Shown here: positions 1 through 8,676 of the stretch, piece after piece
Layout: each line of letters begins with the position of its first letter
Position numbering within the stretch: the stretch's first letter is position 1
Source of the DNA: JASFHF01 sp050123375
GTDB taxonomy: Bacteria > Pseudomonadota > Gammaproteobacteria > UBA12402
Reading direction: 5' to 3'
NCBI GenBank assembly: GCA_050123375.1
Contig: JASFHF010000019.1
Span: forward strand, 1-38,441
DNA: 38,441 bases
Position numbers and translations under genes: made by a program
The notes under the pieces: model-generated
What the model saw: only the letters and a program-made list of their open reading frames with translations
Told to the model about the DNA's origin: nothing
Database searches by the model: none

Positions 1-444
1 CCAACCTTTTTGTCTATATCTTAGTTCTTAAATAGCATCTCAGGGGGACGGAGCTTTACATATTACAAGGCAACAAACATGGCCTTGTAATTATGTGAAA
101 ACTCATCCTGAGTTACCCAACCTTTTTGTCTATATCTTAGTTCTTAAATAGCATCTCAGGGGGACGGAGCTTTACATATTACAAGGCAACAAACATGGCC
201 TTGTAATTATGTGAAAACTCATCCTGAGTTACCCAACCTTTTTGTCTATATCTTAGTTCTTAAATAGCATCTCAGGGGGACGGAGCTTTACATATTACAA
301 GGCAACAAACATGGCCTTGTAATTATGTGAAAACTCATCCTGAGTTACCCAACCTTTTTGTCTATATCTTGGTTCTTAAATAGCATCTCAGGGGGACGGA
401 GCTTTACATATTACAAGGCAACAAACATGGCCTTGTAATTATGT
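1..444. repeat. Tandem array of a 116-bp palindromic repeat (family A variant)
   Basis: Units begin at 1, 117, 233 and 349, so the period is exactly 116 bp. The first three copies look identical. The fourth has one A-to-G change (ATCTTAGTTC to ATCTTGGTTC) and departs from the others after about 444, where it becomes the end of the neighbouring symporter gene. Each unit carries the family A hairpin (ATTACAAGGC / GCCTTGTAAT around the loop AACAAACAT) bounded by CTCAG and CTGAG. The left edge of the window cuts the array, so the true copy number is unknown. There are no unique spacers, so it is not a CRISPR array. Confidence 0.95.
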
Positions 445-1734
445 AATAGCTCGCGTCCCGCCTAAATCAGTATATACTTTTTGGTTTAGTTCTTTTTCAC
501 TTTTTGCAACAATACATGCAGTAACGGTATCGCCGGAAATGTTGATGATGGTGCGTGCCATATCGATAATACGATCTATGCCGATGATTAATCCAATACC
601 GCTGATTGGCAAGCCGGCTTGTCGTAATACCATAGCTAAAGTAATAATACCAATACTTGGAACCCCGGCAGTGCCGATTGATGCAAGCGTTGCAGTAATT
701 ACAATGCCAACATAAGCAGCAAAACTTAAACTAATATGATAAATATGCGCAATAAATACTGCGGCAACGCCTTGCATGATTGCAGTACCGTCCATATTAA
801 TGGTTGCACCTAAAGGGATGGTAAAGGATGCAATTGGTAAAGGTACACCTAAATTATTTTCAGTAACTTCTAAGTTAAGTGGGATAGTTGCATTGCTGCT
901 TGACGTACCAAAAGCAAATACCATCACTGAATACATTTTACGGAAAAAAGTTAGCGGATTTAAACGCGCCAAGAAAAATAATAATAAACTATAAATTCCA
1001 AATAATTGAATTGCTAAGGTTAAGCCAATTACTGCAATGTATACGGATAAATCTTTGATTAGATCTATGCCTAAATTAGCGAATGCAACTACAATTAAAC
1101 AAAATACTCCATAAGGCGCAGTCCACATTACAATATCAATTAATTTCATTAAGATGGCATTAAGATTATTAAATATTTCTGCAATGTGTTTTCCTGCTTT
1201 GCCTGACATCGAAATTGCAATACCAATTAAAATTGCAAATACAATAATTTGTAACAAATTACCATGCGACATTGCTGCGACGGGATTATTTGGTACCAAA
1301 GTAAGCAGCATTTGTTTTATGCTTAATTGAGAATGTCCTACAATGAAATGAGTTGTAGAATGTGGAGGTATGGTTCCGCCGACATTAAAAATAACCGCAA
1401 GTAATAATGCAATACTGATAGCAATTACTGTGGTAATCAGGAATAAGCTAATCACTTTAATTCCCAGACGGCCTAATTTTTTTCCGCCGCCTAGACTGCA
1501 GGTGCCGCAAACTAGCGATACAAATACAATTGGTACTACCAGCATTTCTAATAATCTAATAAATATTTTTCCGATAATATCAAAAGCTCCATTTACTATA
1601 TATTGATTTACAAATACTGAAGGTGGAAGTTGTTTAATTAAAAACCCGGCAAATAATCCTAAAAGCATGCCAATTAAAATTTTACTTGCGAGTGAAAGTT
1701 TTTTTTCGCGCGGTTCGCGTTTCCAGAGAGGCAT
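439..1734 (-). CDS. Dicarboxylate/amino acid:cation symporter (DAACS family)
   Basis: A 431-residue inner-membrane protein of the glutamate/dicarboxylate symporter family (GltP/DctA type), which couples uptake of acidic amino acids or C4-dicarboxylates to Na+ or H+. Visible family signatures are the serine-rich hairpin FAFGTSSSNATIPLN, the substrate/cation motif INMDGTAI, and many hydrophobic segments from about residue 17. The start MPLWKREPREKK gives a typical positively charged cytoplasmic N-terminus. The last seven residues (GGTRAIT) and the stop are encoded by a family A palindromic repeat, so the native C-terminus has been replaced. Substrate cannot be decided from sequence alone. Confidence 0.93.
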   Translation of the reverse strand: MPLWKREPREKKLSLASKILIGMLLGLFAGFLIKQLPPSVFVNQYIVNGAFDIIGKIFIRLLEMLVVPIVFVSLVCGTCSLGGGKKLGRLGIKVISLFLITTVIAISIALLLAVIFNVGGTIPPHSTTHFIVGHSQLSIKQMLLTLVPNNPVAAMSHGNLLQIIVFAILIGIAISMSGKAGKHIAEIFNNLNAILMKLIDIVMWTAPYGVFCLIVVAFANLGIDLIKDLSVYIAVIGLTLAIQLFGIYSLLLFFLARLNPLTFFRKMYSVMVFAFGTSSSNATIPLNLEVTENNLGVPLPIASFTIPLGATINMDGTAIMQGVAAVFIAHIYHISLSFAAYVGIVITATLASIGTAGVPSIGIITLAMVLRQAGLPISGIGLIIGIDRIIDMARTIINISGDTVTACIVAKSEKELNQKVYTDLGGTRAIT

Positions 1735-1760
1735 AACATTAATCCTTTTGGTTTTAAAAT

Positions 1761-2015
1761 TTATCTGTGGAGACTTTTTCTTGTCTTTTCCAAAAGATTA
1801 TTATATTTTGAACTATCAATTGATTCCAATAGTTTTGTTATCTTTTCTGCGGTTTCTTTTTGGTTAACAGGGAAATTTTTAGAATGCCATTTGAGTAAAT
1901 ATATTATTGTGGGCGGGATATCTTCGCTTAGCTCATTTTCCTGATTGGTGATTAGCATATCATTTAAGAATTTTATTAGCTGTGAAAATTTCTTTATTTT
2001 TTCCATTTTTCCCAT
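1761..2015 (-). CDS. Small hypothetical protein
   Basis: An 84-residue, charged, probably helical reading frame between the symporter and the ygfX-like gene. It has no signal peptide or membrane segment and I do not recognise a family. Two starts are possible: ATG at 2015 with weak AAAGG upstream, or the fourth codon, also Met, preceded by GGGAAAA. It lies on the same strand as the symporter, 26 bp upstream of it, so the two could be cotranscribed. Its position next to ygfX might suggest SdhE, but the RGMxE motif of that family is absent and the strand is wrong. Confidence 0.4.
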   Translation of the reverse strand: MGKMEKIKKFSQLIKFLNDMLITNQENELSEDIPPTIIYLLKWHSKNFPVNQKETAEKITKLLESIDSSKYNNLLEKTRKSLHR

Positions 2016-2108
2016 TTGCTAAGCCTTTTTTTGATATTTCATCTTTTTAGTATAGCTCAAAAAATTGGTTTTTCATGTAATTGGGACAGTTTTTTTAGGA
2101 GGTTCAAT

Positions 2109-2513
2109 ATGTTTCGGCTTGAATTCACACCAAAACCATCAAGATGGTTATTTCTTATACTGTTTACCTTGCATGCATTAGCATTTGCGGCTTTATTCTG
2201 TGCAAATTTTGCACTGATTTTAAAATTGCTGGTTGGATCATTGCTGCTGTGGAGCGGTTATTATCAATGCTGGCTGCGGGCACTACAGCGTAGCCCAAAG
2301 GCAATCGTCAAATGTATTGCTACAAAGGAGAGGTGGCGCTTGATAGATCGTACTGGGCGTGAATATGAAGTGAAATTATCAGGCGAAAGTCTGGTAACTA
2401 CATGTTTGATTATCCTTAATTTTGGAACACTGCACCCCGCGTTGATCTTATGTCCAGATTCATTAAATTCTGAGGATTTACGCCGATTGCGTGTATTGCT
2501 GCTAAGTCATTGA
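2109..2513 (+). CDS. ygfX: YgfX/CptA-like inner-membrane protein
   Basis: A 134-residue protein whose pattern fits the YgfX (CptA) family: a short N-terminus (MFRLEFTPKPSRW), two close membrane segments at about residues 14-50, a Trp-containing strand (RWRLIDRTGREYEVKL), and a C-terminal ILCPDSLNSEDLRRLRVLL, the characteristic PDS..D.FR.LRV ending. In other gammaproteobacteria it sits beside sdhE and has been linked to flavinylation or to a membrane toxin role; no sdhE is visible here. The start is placed at 2109, not 2016, because AGGAGG at 2097-2102 lies 6 nt upstream. The longer frame has no such site. Confidence 0.8.
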   Translation: MFRLEFTPKPSRWLFLILFTLHALAFAALFCANFALILKLLVGSLLLWSGYYQCWLRALQRSPKAIVKCIATKERWRLIDRTGREYEVKLSGESLVTTCLIILNFGTLHPALILCPDSLNSEDLRRLRVLLLSH

Positions 2514-2658
2514 TTTTAAAATATCTAATGAGTTGTTTATACAGCAGTATAATGATTGTCGTACTTAGAACTAGAATGTGTTGGGAATTTTTACCTATAA
2601 CATGTTGATTTTATTAAAAATTAGTCAAAATTGTAAGAAATTAAAAAATCGTTTCATA

Positions 2659-2691
2659 TTTAAGCAAGTCTTAAGATTTATCTACTATACT
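2659..2691 (+). promoter_or_regulatory. Candidate PmrA-type box and -10 upstream of the kinase gene
   Basis: TTAAG occurs at 2660-2664 and again at 2671-2675, an 11-bp period. The second half (CTTAAGATT, 2670-2678) matches 8 of 9 bases of the CTTAATATT half-site I recall for Legionella/Coxiella PmrA boxes; the first half matches only the TTAA core. A TATACT -10 follows at 2686-2691, 10 bp after the second TTAAG, and no good -35 is present, as expected for an activator-dependent promoter. The spacing is suggestive, but the first half-site is weak. Confidence 0.4.
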
Positions 2692-2727
2692 AAAATTTAG
2701 AACTAATTATGAACTAATTATTAAGGT

Positions 2728-5454
2728 ATGTGGAAACAAGTTATGCTTACAGACAAAAAAGTACACCATATTGATTTTAGCAAAACTCTTTCTGAAGATG
2801 ATAAGAAAATTTTATATGCGATGATCAAGCAAAAAGAATCGGAATTGAAAAATGCAGGGAATAAAAAGAAAGATGAAGACGCACAATTTTTTAAAGATGC
2901 TAAGAAAATGTTAGATAAGCTGATTGGGCAAAAAGAGTCGGAATTGAAAGATACAGGGGATAAAAAGAAAAATGAAGACGCACAATTTTTTAAAAATATT
3001 AAGAACAGGTTATATAAGCTGATTAAGCAAAAAGAACTGGAATTGAAAGATACAGGGGATAAAAAGAAAAAAGAAGACGCACAATTTCAAAAATTGTTTT
3101 CTTGGAAAAAGAAAAAATCTTCTATTAAACAAACATATGAGATATGTTGGAATTTGTTTAATGTACAACAGAAGAGAAATGTTACTATCTCTAATTCGAT
3201 CTTCAAGTATCAAGATAAGGATACAATATATTTTGTACCTACCACAAAAGAAGAGAAACTGTTTCAAAGTAATTTTGAAATTGGAGCGTCAGTCAAACCA
3301 ATATTACTTGTATTTTATTTCGATATAACAGGCAAATTCTGTTATATAGAGGACGAGTATATTTATAAAAGAACTAAAATTACTGAGTCATCTGTGGGAG
3401 ATGGATTTAAAGAAATTTGTGAATCTTTCGAAAGGCTCAAGATAAAAAATACTTATATTAACATGATGAAAAAACTAATTAAAAATTTGTTGTTTAATCT
3501 CCGTAAAGAACGTGTTAAAAATGAATCACGAATTACAAACAGCGCCAATTCTGATGAAAATTATATAAATCCTGGGTTTAATTCTCAAGAGATGACGACT
3601 TGTTTGCTATTAAAAAACAGAGGCATAGAAATTTACGATCATATAAAAAAATTACAACAAAAGAATACATTCACATTATTAAAATGTATTCAGTTATGTA
3701 GAGAGTGTGCATATTCTTTAAAAGAACAACTTCACGACAAAAAAATTTTTCACGGTGACATTAAATGTGATAACATATTGATTGGTCTCAAAGAAAAAAA
3801 AATAAGGCATATAGATTTTGGCAGTTCTTTCTATATTAATAACAAGAACGGAGAATATATTAGTAGAGGTTGGTATAGCTCGCCTAATATGTTCTGCGTT
3901 GATAAAGAACAAGAAAAACGTATTTATGAAAATACGAATAGCCATCTCTTGAAAAATGATATTTATAATCTGGCATGGGTGATATTAGAAATTTTAGCTA
4001 TTTTCAAAAGAGGTAACTGTTATAGATATATGAATCGTCAGGCTATGAAAATAAACCAAACGTTAAATGGGCTTATAAGAAATAAGCAAGATGATAAATT
4101 GGTGCAAGACATCCATGAAAATGCGATTAGTGAGATGCATATTACAATTACTGGCGCAATAAATTTTTTTAGAAAAGCCCGTAGTTTGTCTAAATATCAA
4201 CAAATATTTGATGAGATTGAGGAATTATTAATAAAAATGACTCAGCTACAGCCAAAAGATCGTATTGGTATTGATCAAGTTATTGCTGGATTTGATATTA
4301 TAATTGCACAGAAGAGAGTAATTGATAATTTCCATAATCTTTGTAAGATTATTCCAAAGAGAAAAAGATTTTTCATTAAAAAGCCAAGCTTATTTGAAAA
4401 GGAAATGGTTGCTCAACACAAATTATTTGTAGAGATGATGCAGAATATAAATAATAGCAGCACATCAACGGATTTGAAAAAAATTATTGCTAAAAAGTAT
4501 TTACAACAAGCTGAAGAATATAAAAAACTTCAGGAAGTATATCGTGATTATATTAATCCGTTTAAACAAGCTTTACAAAAAATGTATTTCTCGCGCGATG
4601 CAAGAAAAAAAATTAATAATCATTTAAATAGATGCAATCTTGATAATTATAAGTCTGAAATTAAAATAACCATTATGTATATTGTGAATACTTTATGTAA
4701 ATTGAATCCATATTTTCTTGATAATTTTTATACTATTCTTAATAAACATTGTGAAAAGTTATGCACATCGGATTTGTTAGATGGATTAAGTTTTGAGAGT
4801 AATGGGAAATTGCAAAAGGACAATGATCTGTCTTATAAGCAGAAAAAAAATCTTAATCAACCGCAGGATAAAAACATTCCGGCGTTAAAGTCCGCAGATT
4901 CGGACAAGATACTTAATGCCATTATTGCTTTAACACAACAAGAAGTTATGCAGTATAAAAATAGAAAATTGCCGTTATTCTTAAGATTATTTAAAGTGAT
5001 CAGATTCAGAGACAAACAGGCAGAAGCTTTATTAGGAAAAATTACAAAACTTACCAAAAAACTTAAAAAAGGTAAAGTTTCTGAACAAAATAGGTTTTCT
5101 GTATTTCTTAAAATAATTAATGAAAGTATAAACGATTCCATTAAAGCTGATCATAAAAAATATAAAGGGAAATGGGTCGAGAAGTCAAGCAAATACCGAA
5201 ACATTTTAAATCAAATGAAAACATTACTATTTAAATTTGTTCCTGAAACGTATTTTCAAACAAACAAAAATCATTCTACAAGTTTTGTTAAAAGCAAGTG
5301 TGACGAAAAAAAGAGTTTGAATCAAGGAAACACAGACAAAAAGAAAAAAGAAGAGGTAATAATAAATATTATTTCTGAAATCAAAGAAGAAACCAGAGAA
5401 ATACCGAGGAAAATTTTAAGTGTAAGCTTAAGATGTAGTAAAATTTTAATATAG
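2728..5454 (+). CDS. Eukaryotic-like protein kinase, candidate secreted effector
   Basis: A 908-residue, Lys/Glu-rich protein with no signal peptide or membrane span. Residues about 35-121 are three 33-residue repeats (QKESELK...DAQFF). The kinase core is recognisable: catalytic loop HGDIKCDN at residues 342-349 (equivalent to HRDLKPEN) and HIDFGSS with DFG Asp at about 363. Both catalytic residues are intact, while a Gly-rich loop and the beta3 Lys are not obvious. After about residue 500 come long helical/coiled-coil stretches. The C-terminus has Glu-rich SEIKEETREI, loosely like a Dot/Icm E-block. The last 9 nt overlap the convergent lnt end. Start is uncertain: ATG 2728 or 2743, both with weak ribosome sites. 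Effector status is inference. Confidence 0.75.
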   Translation: MWKQVMLTDKKVHHIDFSKTLSEDDKKILYAMIKQKESELKNAGNKKKDEDAQFFKDAKKMLDKLIGQKESELKDTGDKKKNEDAQFFKNIKNRLYKLIKQKELELKDTGDKKKKEDAQFQKLFSWKKKKSSIKQTYEICWNLFNVQQKRNVTISNSIFKYQDKDTIYFVPTTKEEKLFQSNFEIGASVKPILLVFYFDITGKFCYIEDEYIYKRTKITESSVGDGFKEICESFERLKIKNTYINMMKKLIKNLLFNLRKERVKNESRITNSANSDENYINPGFNSQEMTTCLLLKNRGIEIYDHIKKLQQKNTFTLLKCIQLCRECAYSLKEQLHDKKIFHGDIKCDNILIGLKEKKIRHIDFGSSFYINNKNGEYISRGWYSSPNMFCVDKEQEKRIYENTNSHLLKNDIYNLAWVILEILAIFKRGNCYRYMNRQAMKINQTLNGLIRNKQDDKLVQDIHENAISEMHITITGAINFFRKARSLSKYQQIFDEIEELLIKMTQLQPKDRIGIDQVIAGFDIIIAQKRVIDNFHNLCKIIPKRKRFFIKKPSLFEKEMVAQHKLFVEMMQNINNSSTSTDLKKIIAKKYLQQAEEYKKLQEVYRDYINPFKQALQKMYFSRDARKKINNHLNRCNLDNYKSEIKITIMYIVNTLCKLNPYFLDNFYTILNKHCEKLCTSDLLDGLSFESNGKLQKDNDLSYKQKKNLNQPQDKNIPALKSADSDKILNAIIALTQQEVMQYKNRKLPLFLRLFKVIRFRDKQAEALLGKITKLTKKLKKGKVSEQNRFSVFLKIINESINDSIKADHKKYKGKWVEKSSKYRNILNQMKTLLFKFVPETYFQTNKNHSTSFVKSKCDEKKSLNQGNTDKKKKEEVIINIISEIKEETREIPRKILSVSLRCSKILI
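2830..3090 (+). repeat. Three in-frame 99-bp repeats within the kinase gene
   Basis: Copies beginning CAAAAAGA start at 2830, 2929 and 3028, a period of exactly 99 bp or 33 codons. They share GAATTGAAA, ATAAAAAGAAA and GAAGACGCACAATTT. Copies 2 and 3 are closest (GATACAGGGGATAAAAAG in both). The third copy runs into the start of the globular part. They encode charged helical repeats and look like recent internal duplication. Confidence 0.9.
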
Positions 5455-6867
5455 CCACATGCAAGGTGTTGTTCCCTGCATAGCATAGACTTTTCCAGTT
5501 AATACTGAAGTTTGAAATCTAGGTAATCGTTTAACAATTTTTCCTTGCGGATTAATAATTGCGGTAATACCGTTATTGGTGCTGAATAACATGTAGCGTC
5601 CGGTTTCTAGACAGCGCATTTGGCCAATTTGTAAGTGCTGCGCCGCAGCGATTGATTTACCAAACCACGCATCATTACTAATGGTAATTAACAATTGTGC
5701 TTTAGGCAAATTGCGATGTACCAGGTGAGCGTAAGCCGCTTCATAACAAATGTATGGTGCGATTAAAACATTGCCGGCGCGCAATAAATCTTGTTTTTTT
5801 GGCCCTTTTATAAATTCAGACATCGGTAAATCAAAAAAAGTAAACAGTCCGCGCAAGATATTTTCGAATGGCACATATTCTCCAAATGGCACCAGGCGTT
5901 GTTTGTAATATTTGCCGCTGCCCGCACCAAGAGCAATCGCAGCATTGTAATATTGCGAGTTAATTTGGATCGGAATTCCCAAAATTAAACTGGCATGATG
6001 TTTTTTTGCGGTAATAGATAATTGGTTTACAAAAGTTTGCGCGTAAGGTAATGGTAATGGAATCGCAGCTTCCGGCCATAAAATAATATCACTATCCCAA
6101 TATGGTTGAGTTAGATTTTTATAATGTTGTATTGTTGGTGCAATTTGATTCGGCAGCCATTTTAATTGTTGCGGAATGTTGCCTTGTACAATACTAACGG
6201 TAATTGGTTTGCCGATTGGTTTAGCCCAATTGATTGGTGTGAGCAGACCGCCAATAATCCAAATTAGAATTAAAATAATGAAACACAAAAAACTATGCTT
6301 GAAATTTCTGGATTCCGCGATCAAGCCGCGGAATGACATGATGATTAATGCGGCACTTAGCGCAACTAAAAAACTTATACCATAAACACCAATGATGGGC
6401 GCATAACCGCGTAAGGGGGAATTGGTTTGGCTATAACCGAGTAATAGCCACGGAAAGCCGGTGAATAAATGTGATCGCAGCCATTCAAATAAAACCCAAA
6501 AAATAGGAAAGCTTATGACAAATTTTTTTGGCGCAAACCGCATCATGCAATAACCTTGCGCCGCAAAAAATAAGGCAAGTGTAATAATAAATAGCGCGGT
6601 AAGAATTGTTGATAATAATATTGATGCACCGCCGAAGCGATGCATGCTGATATAAACCCATGATGCTCCAACGCCGAACAGACCAATCCCAAAGAGCCAG
6701 CCATTTAATGCAGCGTGCCAGGGAGTGGATTTTAGCCAAATGTATAGCAAAATTGCTGTGGTTAATGGAGCCAGCCAAAAGTAATGCCAGGGGGCAAAAG
6801 CCAGCGGCAGAATACCGCCGGCAATTAAGCTTACAAGGTTTGTTATGTGTTTGATTTTCATGTACAA
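5446..6867 (-). CDS. lnt: Apolipoprotein N-acyltransferase
   Basis: A 473-residue inner-membrane enzyme that adds the third acyl chain to lipoproteins after signal peptidase II cleavage. About six N-terminal membrane segments precede a nitrilase-like domain. The triad is visible: Glu in ILWPEAAIP, Lys in YYKQRLVPFGEYVPFE and Cys in APYICYEAAYAH. Length is slightly below the E. coli 512. Odd feature: residues 177-187 (MSFRGLIAESR) are encoded by a family B palindromic repeat inserted in frame, in the loop between two membrane segments. The start is either of two Met codons at 6867 and 6861. The gene overlaps the kinase gene tail to tail by 9 nt. Confidence 0.95.
   Translation of the reverse strand: MYMKIKHITNLVSLIAGGILPLAFAPWHYFWLAPLTTAILLYIWLKSTPWHAALNGWLFGIGLFGVGASWVYISMHRFGGASILLSTILTALFIITLALFFAAQGYCMMRFAPKKFVISFPIFWVLFEWLRSHLFTGFPWLLLGYSQTNSPLRGYAPIIGVYGISFLVALSAALIIMSFRGLIAESRNFKHSFLCFIILILIWIIGGLLTPINWAKPIGKPITVSIVQGNIPQQLKWLPNQIAPTIQHYKNLTQPYWDSDIILWPEAAIPLPLPYAQTFVNQLSITAKKHHASLILGIPIQINSQYYNAAIALGAGSGKYYKQRLVPFGEYVPFENILRGLFTFFDLPMSEFIKGPKKQDLLRAGNVLIAPYICYEAAYAHLVHRNLPKAQLLITISNDAWFGKSIAAAQHLQIGQMRCLETGRYMLFSTNNGITAIINPQGKIVKRLPRFQTSVLTGKVYAMQGTTPCMWLY
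6308..6338. repeat. Family B palindromic repeat inserted inside lnt
   Basis: The 31-bp element starts CTGGATTCCGCG and ends CCGCGGAATGACA. It has inverted arms ATTCCGCG / CGCGGAAT around TCAAGC. The same element with CCCGCGG arms is found at 11198, 23577 and 26389. Here it is read through in frame by lnt. Confidence 0.88.
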
Positions 6868-6885
6868 AATTTTATCAGGTTTGAA

Positions 6886-7001
6886 TTTCGGCAGTTAGTG
6901 GATTGCTTTTTCAGACAATGCGAGAACATGGAAGTTCGAGCCTTAGCGCCACATGGATGTGTTTAAGCGTGTCTGAAAAAGCAATCCACTAACTGCCGAA
7001 A
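6886..7001. repeat. Perfect 32-bp inverted repeat with a 52-nt centre
   Basis: The left arm 6886-6917 (TTTCGGCAGTTAG...) is the exact reverse complement of the right arm 6970-7001 (TGTCTGAAAAAGC...). The centre 6918-6969 is relatively GC-rich for this window. It lies between the lnt start and the porin gene and matches no other repeat in the window. Either a MITE-like element or a structured RNA/terminator hairpin would fit. There is no open reading frame in it. Confidence 0.9.
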
Positions 7002-7076
7002 AAATTACTCATAATTAGTTATGAAAGTAATTATGACACAAATTAGGCAATAGCTTAAACTTTTCATCTTATTTAC

Positions 7077-7105
7077 TTGAATTTTTATACATTCTGCCAT
7101 AACAT
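7077..7105 (+). promoter_or_regulatory. Candidate sigma-70 promoter for the porin gene
   Basis: TTGAAT at 7077-7082 and TAACAT at 7100-7105 are separated by 17 bp. Transcription would begin near 7112, leaving a leader of about 50 nt before the ATG at 7161. This is the best promoter-like pair in the gap after the inverted repeat. Confidence 0.5.
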
Positions 7106-7160
7106 CTGCCACTTGGTGACTAAATATTGATTACAAAGTAATAAAAATATGAGGCCTATT

Positions 7161-8651
7161 ATGAAACTCAAATCATTGTTATTAGTTGCAGGTTTTGCAG
7201 CGTTTATAAGTTCACAAACTTTTGCTGTAACAACTCAGGCTACGCAGGCTAAATTAAATCAATTGCAGGATCAATTGACTGCTTTACAGCATCAAGTGTA
7301 TTTATTAAAGCAACAAAATAAAAATTATCGAGCAGCAAAACGCCGTGTATATGTAAGCAAAAAAACCAGCAAAAAAAGCGGTAAAAAATGCCGCATGATA
7401 AAACACTCACGTTTTTTTGCGTTTAATGATTCAGTAGTGATTGCTCCTTATACAGAACAAACGACTTTTAATACTGGTGATGAATTAATTGTAAATGCTC
7501 CGACAATTAATGAAGATGCTAAATTATTATATCTGCGTTATCTTGAACAGCATGCTATGTTGCCATCAGAAAGAGCTGCGATTGCACATCCGCGTCTATT
7601 ATTAAGCGGTAACATAGAAGCAAAAGCCATTTATGAAGATCCATATACTGGTTCTCACGTATCTGATCTTGATTTATCATGGGCAGAATTTGATATTTTT
7701 GCAGAAGTTTCCAAATGGGTTAATGGTTTTATGGCGATAACTTATGATAATAGTGCAATTGCTGCAAATTCAAATAGAATTTCTAATTCCAATATTACAT
7801 TAGATCGCGGATTTTTATTATTTGGAAATTTTGTTAAATCACATTGGTATGGCAGTGTTGGTCAAGTATATGTGCCGTTTGGCCGTTATGGTTCAAATAT
7901 GATTTCTGATCCTCTGACCAAATATATTGGTAAAACTAAAGCAAGAGCTATTACGGTTGGATATTCACCAACATGTGAACATAATTCTCCTTATGGCAGA
8001 GTATTTGTTTTTCAGGGAGCAAGTAAATATCGTAATAATAATGATATTAATAATGGCGGTGCTGATATTGGTTTTATCGCGGGCAGCGGTAAACTTTCAA
8101 CCGATATTGGAGTAAGTTATATTTATAATATTGCCGATTCTGACGGTATGCAAAATAATGATGTGGCAACTGCCGGATTTTTTAGAGGATTTGATGTAAT
8201 TAATTCTGAAAACATTGCACACCGGGTTGCGGGTGGTGATGTTCATGGTATGGTTAAGTATGGACCGTTCAATGTGATTGGCGAGTATGTTTCTGCTTTG
8301 CGCAGCTTTGATGTGAGTAATTTAAGCTATAATTCACGGGGTGCGAAACCAAGAGCGCTTAATGTTGAAGGCGCATATGCTTTTATGTTATTTGCTCATC
8401 CAAGTTCTGTGGCTATAGGTTATAGCGCTTCCCGACAGGCTTTAGCATTGAATATTCCTAAGCAGCGTTACTATACTTCATTTGCAATGACAGTATTAAA
8501 TAATACTAAAGCAACATTGGAGTATCGTCATGACAAAAATTATGGCGCAGGTGATACCGCAAGTGGGCAGACTCTGAATGCAGTTGTGAATAATAACCAA
8601 TTGGGTAAAACTGATAACGCAGTTACTGCACGATTGAATGTATATTTTTAA
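7161..8651 (+). CDS. Outer-membrane porin-like protein (LbtU/DUF3573-like)
   Basis: A 496-residue precursor with a clear signal peptide (MKLKSLLLVAGFAAFISSQTFA), then a coiled coil of about 30 residues (LNQLQDQLTALQHQVYLLKQQ), a basic Lys-rich linker, and a long region alternating short strands that ends in NAVTARLNVYF, a typical beta-barrel C-terminus with terminal Phe. This layout matches DUF3573/LbtU-type proteins of Legionella, Coxiella and Francisella, some of which act in siderophore uptake; the function here is inferred. Start at 7161, not 7149: GAGG at 7151-7154 is 6 nt upstream and the signal peptide then begins MKLK. Confidence 0.8.
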   Translation: MKLKSLLLVAGFAAFISSQTFAVTTQATQAKLNQLQDQLTALQHQVYLLKQQNKNYRAAKRRVYVSKKTSKKSGKKCRMIKHSRFFAFNDSVVIAPYTEQTTFNTGDELIVNAPTINEDAKLLYLRYLEQHAMLPSERAAIAHPRLLLSGNIEAKAIYEDPYTGSHVSDLDLSWAEFDIFAEVSKWVNGFMAITYDNSAIAANSNRISNSNITLDRGFLLFGNFVKSHWYGSVGQVYVPFGRYGSNMISDPLTKYIGKTKARAITVGYSPTCEHNSPYGRVFVFQGASKYRNNNDINNGGADIGFIAGSGKLSTDIGVSYIYNIADSDGMQNNDVATAGFFRGFDVINSENIAHRVAGGDVHGMVKYGPFNVIGEYVSALRSFDVSNLSYNSRGAKPRALNVEGAYAFMLFAHPSSVAIGYSASRQALALNIPKQRYYTSFAMTVLNNTKATLEYRHDKNYGAGDTASGQTLNAVVNNNQLGKTDNAVTARLNVYF

Positions 8652-8676
8652 TAAATAATTTGTTACACTTATCGGT

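Noticed and set aside
1..464. CRISPR array
   Set aside because: Units are 116 bp, directly adjoining and without variable spacers, and no cas genes are present. It is a tandem palindromic repeat.
1761..2015. SdhE partner of ygfX
   Set aside because: Opposite strand and no RGMxE motif; kept only as a hypothetical protein.
3718..3945. Antisense ORF within the kinase gene
   Set aside because: It is a shadow of the catalytic region, with no start signal; the forward frame has clear kinase motifs.
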